From the NCBI GenBank assembly GCA_002389045.1, contig DGNS01000002.1, forward strand, positions 132,631 through 196,630: 64,000 bases of DNA. Direction: 5' to 3'. The notes beneath the pieces are model-generated. The model saw only the letters and a list, made by a program, of their open reading frames with translations, had not been told where the DNA came from and did not search any database. Made by a program: the position numbers and the translations under genes. Numbering within the stretch: position 1 is the stretch's first letter; each line of letters opens with the position of its first letter. Shown here in pieces: positions 1 to 7,183 of this stretch. The stretch comes from Thiotrichaceae bacterium UBA4486 (lineage in GTDB: Bacteria > Pseudomonadota > Gammaproteobacteria > Eutrophobiales > Eutrophobiaceae).

Positions 1-1
1 C

Positions 2-28
2 CAGGAATTACTCAACGCATTCAGGTAG
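2..28 (+). CDS. flgK: FlgK C-terminal tail (partial, runs off window)
   Basis: The first bases read in frame as QELLNAFR followed by TAG at 26-28, five bases before the flgL start. FlgK, the first hook-filament junction protein, is normally encoded directly upstream of flgL, and a short Leu/Asn-rich helical tail is typical of its C-terminus. Only eight codons are visible, so the call rests mainly on position. It could be any upstream gene ending here. Confidence 0.55.
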   Translation, partial: QELLNAFR

Positions 29-33
29 GCCAT

Positions 34-1269
34 ATGAGACTTTCCACGGCGTTATTTCATCAAAACTCGGTCAATAATATTCTCGACCAGCAGTCCCGTC
101 TGTCCAGATTGCAGGGCCAGATCGCCAGTGGCCGGAGGATTGTGCAGCCATCGGATGATCCCGCAGGAACAGCACAGATTCTGCGCCTGACACAGACGAT
201 AGAGGTGACTACACAGTTTCAGCGCAATGTGGATATTGCCAACAACAGACTGTCTCTGGAGGAGACGACCCTGGAAGCAGTACAGAACTCCATGACCCGC
301 ATCAGGGAGCTGGCATTACAGGCCAATAATTCCACCCTCACTCATACGGATCGTGTAGCTGTCGCCCAGGAAGTACGGCAACGGCTGGATGAATTGGTAT
401 CTTTGGCCAACACCCGTGATGCCAATGACGAGTATCTGTTTTCGGGTTTTCAGGCCAATACGCGGCCATTTACCCGGAACCCCGATGGCAGTTTTGCCTA
501 CAATGGCGACCAGGGACAACGTTTTTTGCAGATTTCATCCGGACGCCAAATCGCCGACGGAGATACCGGCAGCGATCTGTTTATGAACATCGAGACCGGT
601 AACGGCACCTTCCAGGTACGCGATAACGCAAACAACACCGGCAGTGGTGTCATCGACCCCGGGCAACTGCTTGATCCCTCGTTGTGGGTGCCGGATGACT
701 ATACGATTACGTTCGTAACCAATGCCAATGGCAATCGGGGTTATAATGTGATCGGCGCCAACGTTGGACAGATCATTCCACCGCTGCCACAAAACCCGGT
801 CAACGACGCGCCGGACTTCAGCAGTGATGCGGCGATCAGTTTCAATGGTATCGAAGTCAGTATCGAGGGTTTACCTGACGTGGGAGATACATTCATCGTC
901 AGTCCTGGCGTCAAACAGGATGTGTTCACAACCGTAAATAATCTCGCCACGGCCATGGAAGGTGGTGGTGTCTCCGGCGGTGATGCCCACATATTCAATG
1001 CCATCAGTCATGCCATCGTTGATCTCGATAATGCATACGATAATGTGCTGGAACATCGCACCGACATTGGCGGGCGTTTGAATTCACTGGATGATCAGCG
1101 TGACATCAACCAGACTTTTCTCATTGACCTGGAATCCACTCTTTCGGGTACCCGGGACCTGGATCTGGTCGCAGCCATTTCCGAGTTGCAACAGCGCGCC
1201 GGTGCACTGGAAGCCGCGCAGGCGGCATTTTCACGCATAGCCAGATTGTCCCTGTTCGAGTTCCTCTAG
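34..1269 (+). CDS. flgL: Flagellar hook-filament junction protein FlgL (HAP3)
   Basis: FlgL forms the second junction ring between hook and filament outside the cell and is exported by the flagellar type III system. The N-terminal part (about residues 1-140) is a flagellin-like coiled domain with the ASGRR and PSDDPAG signatures. The last 90 residues form the matching C-terminal helix and end in ARLSLFEFL, the usual aromatic FlgL tail. The central 170 residues are variable. At 411 residues it is within the family range. The ATG lies six bases after the preceding stop, so flgK-flgL are probably cotranscribed. The nonulosonate synthase gene starts four bases after the flgL stop, tying glycan synthesis to the junction-protein transcript. 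Confidence 0.95.
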   Translation: MRLSTALFHQNSVNNILDQQSRLSRLQGQIASGRRIVQPSDDPAGTAQILRLTQTIEVTTQFQRNVDIANNRLSLEETTLEAVQNSMTRIRELALQANNSTLTHTDRVAVAQEVRQRLDELVSLANTRDANDEYLFSGFQANTRPFTRNPDGSFAYNGDQGQRFLQISSGRQIADGDTGSDLFMNIETGNGTFQVRDNANNTGSGVIDPGQLLDPSLWVPDDYTITFVTNANGNRGYNVIGANVGQIIPPLPQNPVNDAPDFSSDAAISFNGIEVSIEGLPDVGDTFIVSPGVKQDVFTTVNNLATAMEGGGVSGGDAHIFNAISHAIVDLDNAYDNVLEHRTDIGGRLNSLDDQRDINQTFLIDLESTLSGTRDLDLVAAISELQQRAGALEAAQAAFSRIARLSLFEFL

Positions 1270-1273
1270 ATAT

Positions 1274-2362
1274 ATGAACATGATGGGAACAATTGAAAAC
1301 AGCCCGGTCCACAGCACAGAAGAAACAATACTGATAGACAATCGTTATGTCGGGTCAGGCCATCCCTGTTTCATCATTGCTGAAATCGCCCAGGCGCATG
1401 AGGGCAGCCTCGGCATGGCTCATGCCTATATTGATGCAGTAGCCGAGGCTGGCGTTGATGCGGTCAAGTTCCAGACACATATTGCTGATGCTGAATCCTC
1501 TGACCATGAACAGTTCAGGAGCGGATATTTTCCGCAGGACAAAAACCGTTACGCTTACTGGAAACGAATGGAATTCAGTGCGCAGGAATGGGCGGGTCTG
1601 GCGGCACATGCCCGCGAAAGGGAATTGATATTCCTTTCCACCCCTTTTTCGCATGAAGCTGTCGAACTCCTGGATAAACTGGATATGCCGGCATGGAAGA
1701 TTGGTTCCGGTGAAGTGGATAACTTGCCGTTATTGCAATGTCTGATTGATACGGGCAGACCGGTCCTCCTTTCCAGCGGCATGTCGTCGTGGCCCGAACT
1801 GGACAGTGCGGTGGATTTGCTAGGGGCAGGAAATAGTGAATACCTGCTTATGCAGTGCACATCATCGTATCCATGCCCGGCGGAAGAGACGGGTTTAAAC
1901 GTAATGTTGGAAATGAACCGGCGATACGGCTGTCCGGTCGGGCTGTCTGACCACAGTGGTACTGTCTATCCCGGTCTCGCAGCAGCAGCGTTAGGTGGCT
2001 GTTGCATCGAGGTGCACACAGTGTTTTCACGGGAATGTTTCGGCCCGGACGTGAAGTCTTCGATAACTACTGCCGAGCTCGGCCAACTCGTTGCGGGCAT
2101 ACGCTTTATACAAACGGCATTGGCGAATCCTGTCGACAAGAATACTGCCTCCGTGTCCCGCAGTGAGATGAAACGATTGTTCGGCAAGAGCCTTGTTGCG
2201 GCCCGTGACCTGACGCCGGGGGAACGTCTGTCAGCGAGCGACCTGCTGATACGCAAACCGGGTACCGGTCTGCCAGCCCGCCATTTGCCGGACATCATCG
2301 GCAGGAAAATACCAAGGCTGTACAGCCGGGGAGAGTTTCTGGATGCAAACGATTTCAGGTAA
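1274..2362 (+). CDS. neuB: Nonulosonic acid synthase, NeuB/LegI family
   Basis: Family members condense phosphoenolpyruvate with an N-acetylhexosamine (ManNAc or a diacetamido-trideoxy-mannose) to give a sialic, legionaminic or pseudaminic acid in the cytoplasm. The TIM-barrel part shows KFQTH near the N-terminus, KIGSGEVDN, LSSGMSSW, QCTSSYPCP and GLSDHSG. The C-terminal 65 residues form the SAF antifreeze-like domain with the RKPGTGLPA loop. Length (362) fits the family. The start is probably the ATG at 1274; ATGs at 1280 and 1283 are also possible and none has a strong ribosome site. It overlaps the epimerase gene by 20 bases. The exact substrate cannot be read from the sequence; by context the product is a flagellin sugar. 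Confidence 0.9.
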   Translation: MNMMGTIENSPVHSTEETILIDNRYVGSGHPCFIIAEIAQAHEGSLGMAHAYIDAVAEAGVDAVKFQTHIADAESSDHEQFRSGYFPQDKNRYAYWKRMEFSAQEWAGLAAHARERELIFLSTPFSHEAVELLDKLDMPAWKIGSGEVDNLPLLQCLIDTGRPVLLSSGMSSWPELDSAVDLLGAGNSEYLLMQCTSSYPCPAEETGLNVMLEMNRRYGCPVGLSDHSGTVYPGLAAAALGGCCIEVHTVFSRECFGPDVKSSITTAELGQLVAGIRFIQTALANPVDKNTASVSRSEMKRLFGKSLVAARDLTPGERLSASDLLIRKPGTGLPARHLPDIIGRKIPRLYSRGEFLDANDFR

Positions 2363-3572
2363 GTTTGGTGCACGGCGCCGAATATGTGTGATTCTTGTGG
2401 ATCGCGCCAACTACGGCCGTATGCATCCGGTCATGCGGGCTATTGAAGCGGATGACACTCTGGAACTGCTGACAGTCTGTGCCGGCACCATGTTGCTGGA
2501 ACGTTTTGGCAAGGCCATCGACGTGGTCAGCGAAGACGGTTTCCGCATCGATGGCCAGGTGTATATGGAGCTTGAAGGTTCGACACCCACGACCATGGCA
2601 AAAAGCACGGGTATGGGTATTGTTGAATTTTCCAGTGAGTTCCAGCGTCTGCAACCGGACCTTGTTTTGTTAATCGGTGATCGTTATGAATCACTCGCGG
2701 CCGCCATCGCCGCTGTGTACATGAACATTGCGGTAGCACATGTTCAGGGTGGTGAAGTCTCCGGTTCCATTGATGAGAGTGCGCGTCACGCCATAACCAA
2801 GCTCGCGCACCTGCATTTCCCGGCAACGGAACGATCGCGTGACTATATTCTGCGAATGGGTGAACGCCCGGATTGTGTTTTTAACGTCGGTTGCCCGTCC
2901 GGCGATTATATACTGAACATTGACAACCGCCTTCCTGGCGACGCCTTTAACCGTCATGGTGTCGGCAGTGACATCAACCCGGACGACCCTTTTCTGCTGG
3001 TAATCTTTCATCCCGTGACCACGCGTTTCGGTGATGCCAGGGCTGAAGTCATGGAACTGATCGGTGCACTGCATGAACTGGCCCGACCGACACTCTGGAT
3101 CTGGCCGAATGTGGATGCCGGTTCGGATCATATAGCCAAGGCCATACGCCTGTACCGGGAAAATTGTCGTAAAGATACAAAATGGTTGCGGCTGATCAAG
3201 AATCTGGATCCCGAAACCTTTCAGAAAACACTGGCCATGGCGGCCTGTGCTGTTGGCAACTCGTCCAGCTTTATTCGTGACAGTTCCTTCAGCGGCACAC
3301 CGGTGGTCCTGGTGGGTGATCGCCAGTCCTGCCGCGAACACGGTGCCAACCTGGTCTGCGTTGACCCGGAGAAAAACATTATAAAAGCAGCCATACAAAA
3401 ACAGCTCGCGCATGGGCATTACCCGGTTGAAAACATTTATGGCAATGGTACCGCGAGTGAGCAAATCGTCCGCCACATCAAAAACTTCGTACCTTACCGG
3501 CAAAAGACATTGCAATATGTTTATGATGATATGTGTGGTCATGATCGTGTGTACAAACTGGCCGGCATATAG
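2343..3572 (+). CDS. neuC: UDP-N-acetylglucosamine 2-epimerase (hydrolysing), NeuC/LegG-like
   Basis: This enzyme would hydrolyse and epimerise a UDP-N-acetylhexosamine to free ManNAc or its diacetamido analogue, the sugar used by the NeuB-like synthase next door. The GT-B fold signatures are visible: DRANYGRMHPVMRAI at the N-terminus, GDRYE at residues 112-116, QGGEVSGSIDESARH at 135-149, and GNSSSFIRDSSF with the downstream GDRQ in the C-terminal nucleotide-binding half. The GDRYE and GG-SGSIDE motifs mark the hydrolysing NeuC/LegG branch rather than WecB. The start overlaps neuB by 20 bases, which implies translational coupling. Sequence alone does not separate UDP-GlcNAc from UDP-diacetamidobacillosamine as substrate. 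Confidence 0.88.
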   Translation: MQTISGKFGARRRICVILVDRANYGRMHPVMRAIEADDTLELLTVCAGTMLLERFGKAIDVVSEDGFRIDGQVYMELEGSTPTTMAKSTGMGIVEFSSEFQRLQPDLVLLIGDRYESLAAAIAAVYMNIAVAHVQGGEVSGSIDESARHAITKLAHLHFPATERSRDYILRMGERPDCVFNVGCPSGDYILNIDNRLPGDAFNRHGVGSDINPDDPFLLVIFHPVTTRFGDARAEVMELIGALHELARPTLWIWPNVDAGSDHIAKAIRLYRENCRKDTKWLRLIKNLDPETFQKTLAMAACAVGNSSSFIRDSSFSGTPVVLVGDRQSCREHGANLVCVDPEKNIIKAAIQKQLAHGHYPVENIYGNGTASEQIVRHIKNFVPYRQKTLQYVYDDMCGHDRVYKLAGI

Positions 3573-3610
3573 CGCCACGTAAATTTCGCTTCGAAAATCG
3601 CAATATATCG

Positions 3611-4609
3611 ATGGATCATGAACTGAGACAACGTTACTTCGAGGCCCTGGACAAGGAGATCCGGATGTTGATGGATCCCGGCACCGGGCAGGTAAGCCCT
3701 GCCTATGCCCGGCTGATCGACTGTCCGCTTTGTCACAAGGGCCCGCAGGACAACGAGCATCTGTTTGACAAAAACGGTTTTACTTTCGTGCGCTGTCAGT
3801 CCTGCGGCTTTATATTTACCAATCCGCAGGTCAATACCGACTTGCTGGGGGATTTGTATAAACATGCCGATTCCAATCAGCTCTGGGTAGAGTTGCAGAA
3901 AAGCGCCACAGAACAGAACTGGAAATCGGATTATTACCTGGATGCCATCCGGCTCATTGAAACGCATTTGCGGACAAAGGCACCGCCGCGTCTGCTGGAT
4001 ATCGGTTGCAACACCGGACTGTTCCTGGAAGTCGCCCGTGAAAACCGGCCGCAATGGCGATTAAAAGGTGTTGAACTCAATACCGGCGCCTGTGAGTACG
4101 CCCGCTCCCGGGGGCTGGACGTGGACGATACGCTGTTGTCAGAGATGGATAAAAATATCGCCTTTGATATATATACGCTGTTCGGTGTCATGGAGCATCT
4201 GCCGGAACCACATGGCATTCTGGAAGACATTAAAAGCCGGGTTGCCCCGGGGCAGGAAGCCGCGGTCATGGCCATCGTGCCCAACAGTTATTCCCTGTAT
4301 CACATGCTGCTGCAGGACAGGAGCGTGAGTTTTGATGGGCGTAACCACCTGCTGTATTTTTCCGAGGCGACCCTGCGCCGCGTGTTCGAGGAACACGGCT
4401 TCGAGGTATTGATACTTGATACCGTCCTCGACGGCCTTGGTAATATCAAACGGCAGATGCAATGGTTTGATCCCAACGGCAGCAATAACAGTGACCGTTA
4501 CCTGCCGGAGAGTTTGCGCGCGTTATTCGATAACGGAGCCATCGCCGGGTTGATCCGGCAGTACAATCTGGGCCTCAGACTGCGGATCCTTGCGCGCTAT
4601 TGCGCGTAG
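3611..4609 (+). CDS. Class I SAM-dependent methyltransferase with N-terminal zinc-ribbon-like motif
   Basis: The N-terminus holds two CxxC pairs (C38/C41 and C62/C65) followed by SCGFIFTNPQ, a zinc-ribbon-like head also seen in many sugar C- and O-methyltransferases. The SAM-binding motif LLDIGCNTGLF follows at about 128-139, and an LFGVMEHLPEPH motif comes after it. It begins 38 bases after the neuC-like gene on the same strand and ends convergently against a second methyltransferase. Location suggests methylation of a nonulosonic acid, a nucleotide sugar or the flagellin glycan. That is inference, because the fold does not reveal the substrate. Confidence 0.8.
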   Translation: MDHELRQRYFEALDKEIRMLMDPGTGQVSPAYARLIDCPLCHKGPQDNEHLFDKNGFTFVRCQSCGFIFTNPQVNTDLLGDLYKHADSNQLWVELQKSATEQNWKSDYYLDAIRLIETHLRTKAPPRLLDIGCNTGLFLEVARENRPQWRLKGVELNTGACEYARSRGLDVDDTLLSEMDKNIAFDIYTLFGVMEHLPEPHGILEDIKSRVAPGQEAAVMAIVPNSYSLYHMLLQDRSVSFDGRNHLLYFSEATLRRVFEEHGFEVLILDTVLDGLGNIKRQMQWFDPNGSNNSDRYLPESLRALFDNGAIAGLIRQYNLGLRLRILARYCA

Positions 4610-4649
4610 CGATCCGGTCTGGCTGCCGGCCGGATTCAGAACGAATTAC

Positions 4650-5516
4650 TCATGACTCCGTCTTGTAACCGCAGGTCAGTATCGCCTGTCCCTCACGCTC
4701 ATCACACAACCATGGATCCCGGCCGCCGGATATTATCTGTCGCTCATTCAATATGCGCTTGAACTGTTTGACCAGCACCGCTTCGGCCGCATCCGGCAAC
4801 AGCGTGAACGGAAAGTCAATGGAATGACTGATCATGGGCAGCGGATATATGCCCGAATGAAACCTGTTCACCAGTCCCGCGTTTGCCATGGATTGAAGAT
4901 ACGGTGCTGACAGGGCGTCGGAACGGTATACCGGCGTTTTGGCCACCGAACCGCGTTCCGGGGCCATGGTTTTCAGCAGATCACAAATCCAGTTATATTC
5001 ATGTTGAACGTTGTCCGGTATATGCGGGACGATGTAACCGATAAAGAGTCCTCCGGGTTTCAACACACGCACCTGTTCGTCGATGACGCGGTCGAATTCA
5101 CGGAAATGTTCCAGCAGGCCAATGGAGAAACAGACATCAAAGCTCTGTTCCCGGTAGGGCAGGTTGAGACAGTCACCGGTATTGAATACCGCTTCCAGCC
5201 CATGCTGTGTAAACGCCTTTCGCGCAAGTTTGATTGCCTTCGGTGAAATATCCAGAAGTGTGCAGTCCCAGCCGGCATCGGCAAAGTAGGCGCTGAGTGA
5301 GCCACGTCCGCAACCGACTTCGAGACACCGTCTGCCTTGCAGTTTTTCAAGAAACGGCTGGAACGAATGCCAGTGCCGCTGGAACGCCAGCTGGACCTGG
5401 TTGGCCGGTTCACCACGTGTCCAGTGCAGGTAATGCGCTTCCTGCTGTGAATGCCAGTTCTGGTGAAACCGTGCACCGTCGCCGGCGGGTTCAACGGTTA
5501 ACGCGGACCGCTTCAT
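4650..5516 (-). CDS. Class I SAM-dependent methyltransferase
   Basis: SAM-binding motif I is clear (CLEVGCGRGSLSAYF, near residues 64-78), followed by the acidic LLDIS strand and the post-motif LEHFREFDRVIDE with VLKPGGLFIGY. The 288-residue length suits a small-molecule or sugar methyltransferase. It is the last gene of the minus-strand glycosylation set and its start lies inside the 3' end of the cytidylyltransferase gene (26-base overlap), so the two are translated together. A role in methylating the flagellin glycan or its CMP-activated precursor is likely from position only. Confidence 0.8.
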   Translation of the reverse strand: MKRSALTVEPAGDGARFHQNWHSQQEAHYLHWTRGEPANQVQLAFQRHWHSFQPFLEKLQGRRCLEVGCGRGSLSAYFADAGWDCTLLDISPKAIKLARKAFTQHGLEAVFNTGDCLNLPYREQSFDVCFSIGLLEHFREFDRVIDEQVRVLKPGGLFIGYIVPHIPDNVQHEYNWICDLLKTMAPERGSVAKTPVYRSDALSAPYLQSMANAGLVNRFHSGIYPLPMISHSIDFPFTLLPDAAEAVLVKQFKRILNERQIISGGRDPWLCDEREGQAILTCGYKTES

Positions 5517-6216
5517 GTTTCATCTCCTCAAGCATGAGTGCAGCTATATGAAAATCGTGTTCGTCATCGATAGTGATGGATCGTGACTCGGGAATTTCCA
5601 GTGCCAGAATACGCTCGCCGTAAAGGCTCCGCCGTTCCAGCACCAGGTCGGCGCGGACTACATAAACAAGGCCGGTACGGATGAACATGCGGGATAATTC
5701 CTGGCGGCGTGCCTGCCGCTCATGATCCGGCAGCAGCCATTCGACCTGATGGTTTTCTCCCAGGCTGTACATGAGGGAAGGGTGGGCATGGGTGGAATGG
5801 AAACCGCTGATTACCGTATCGACATCATTGTCCACTGCCAGGCGTATGGCCGCGTCAATATCCTCGGCCAGTACAGTGGGACTGGTGGGTTGTACCAGGG
5901 CCACATGGGTATATACGAGACCGCTGTCACGCAATGATCTCAATGCATGTTCCAGAACCTGCACAGTGCGACTGCCGTCCATAGCCAGGTGTGCCGGTCG
6001 CAGCCACGGTACGTCAATCCCTGTCGAACTGACACAATCGGCAATTTCCCGGCTGTCGGTACTGCAAATTCGGGTATGTGGAAGACGGGCATTCATCAGG
6101 GCAGATGCCGCCCAGTGGATCAGGGGTTTGCCCAGGAGCATGCGCAGGTTCTTGCGCGGGATACCCCTGGAACCGCCCCGGGCGGGAATAACACCGAGGA
6201 TTCTGTATTCATCCAT
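5491..6216 (-). CDS. neuA: Acylneuraminate (nonulosonate) cytidylyltransferase, NeuA/LegF/PseF family
   Basis: The enzyme would activate a nonulosonic acid with CTP to the CMP-sugar donor used by the flagellin glycosyltransferase. The N-terminus carries the nucleotide-binding PARGGSRGIPRKNL loop (residues 11-24), then GKPLIHW, a STDSREIA segment and the QPTSPT motif, all hallmarks of the CMP-NeuAc synthetase family. At 241 residues it is a single-domain form without a fused esterase. It overlaps the dehydrogenase gene upstream by 8 bases and the methyltransferase downstream by 26. With the plus-strand neuB- and neuC-like genes it supplies the last steps of a nonulosonate pathway. Confidence 0.9.
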   Translation of the reverse strand: MDEYRILGVIPARGGSRGIPRKNLRMLLGKPLIHWAASALMNARLPHTRICSTDSREIADCVSSTGIDVPWLRPAHLAMDGSRTVQVLEHALRSLRDSGLVYTHVALVQPTSPTVLAEDIDAAIRLAVDNDVDTVISGFHSTHAHPSLMYSLGENHQVEWLLPDHERQARRQELSRMFIRTGLVYVVRADLVLERRSLYGERILALEIPESRSITIDDEHDFHIAALMLEEMKHEAVRVNR

Positions 6217-7168
6217 GGTGTAACTCCAGGCTGGAACTGACCCGTTGCGCCAGCATCGCCTCGGTCATATGCATGGCGTCACGGGTACAGCCACCAATGT
6301 GCGGTGTCAGTAGCACATTGGCGCCGGCCGCAGCAGCCCGCGCCAGTGGCGAACGTGTGATAAATCCCGGTGTCGTCTCATATTCCAGAACATCGCAGGC
6401 CACTCCGCCCAGTCGTTGTTCAAGCACCGCGGCAGCGACTGCAGATTCATCAAGCAGGGATCCCCGGGCCGTATTGATTAACAAGGCATCGTGTTTCATC
6501 AGGGCGATCTGTTCCTGGCCCAGCAGATGATGGTTGTCGTTCCGTTCATTGGCATGTATGGAAATGATATCGGCCTGCCGGCAGAGATCATTCAGTTCGC
6601 GGCGGACCACTCCGAGCTGACTGAAGCGCTCGTCGCTTGTCCAGGGATCATGCGCCAGCACTCGCATACCGAAGGCTTTGGCGTAGCCGGCCATATGGCC
6701 GCCGGTGCGTCCCAGCCCGACCAGACCCAGGGTCAGTTCCGATAGCTGACGCGCCCTGAATAACTCACGTTGCCATTGATGATTATGCACCACGCTGTCA
6801 CAGGCGCGGGGAATCGAGCGCAACAATGCCAGCATCAATCCGAACGCCAGTTCGGAAGTGGAGGTGATTTTTTCGATACCGGCACGATGTTGTTGTAATG
6901 AATAAACAGTAATAGATCGGCGCCTGCAGTACTCCGTATCAATATGACTGAGTCCGGTCGTGGGACTGGCGATGGCCTCAAGTGATGTGTACGGATCGAG
7001 AAAATGCCTGTCCAGTTGAACGGATAAACGCGATACCAGCAGATTCACCTGCGGTTTTTTGCTGTTATCACAAGCCCCGGTCACCACTTCACCCAGTTGC
7101 CTGTAGATATTGATGGCATCCGGACTGTAATCCGCCGGCTCCAGGATCTGAATCATCATGTTTTGCAC
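6209..7168 (-). CDS. D-2-hydroxyacid dehydrogenase (NAD-dependent)
   Basis: This is a 2-hydroxyacid dehydrogenase of the phosphoglycerate dehydrogenase family. The Rossmann motif GLGRTG is at 151-156. The catalytic set looks intact: Arg235 in NTARGSLLD, Glu264, and His290 in LTPHIGG. The substrate-binding N-terminal half is divergent, so the substrate is unknown. It sits between maf and the cytidylyltransferase gene with close spacing on both sides, which makes a role in the flagellin glycan more likely than serine synthesis. One possibility is making or oxidising a glycerate-type acyl group or another 2-hydroxyacid for glycan decoration. Confidence 0.85.
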   Translation of the reverse strand: MQNMMIQILEPADYSPDAINIYRQLGEVVTGACDNSKKPQVNLLVSRLSVQLDRHFLDPYTSLEAIASPTTGLSHIDTEYCRRRSITVYSLQQHRAGIEKITSTSELAFGLMLALLRSIPRACDSVVHNHQWQRELFRARQLSELTLGLVGLGRTGGHMAGYAKAFGMRVLAHDPWTSDERFSQLGVVRRELNDLCRQADIISIHANERNDNHHLLGQEQIALMKHDALLINTARGSLLDESAVAAAVLEQRLGGVACDVLEYETTPGFITRSPLARAAAAGANVLLTPHIGGCTRDAMHMTEAMLAQRVSSSLELHHG

Positions 7169-7183
7169 TCTGCTGTTACCCGA

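Noticed and set aside
2691..3578. A 295-codon ORF antisense to the neuC-like gene
   Set aside because: The sense strand shows the GDRYE and GSIDESARH motifs; the antisense frame is a shadow.
4610..4649. Terminator between the two convergent methyltransferase genes
   Set aside because: ATCCGG and CCGGAT can pair over six bases, but the stem is short and no T-run follows.
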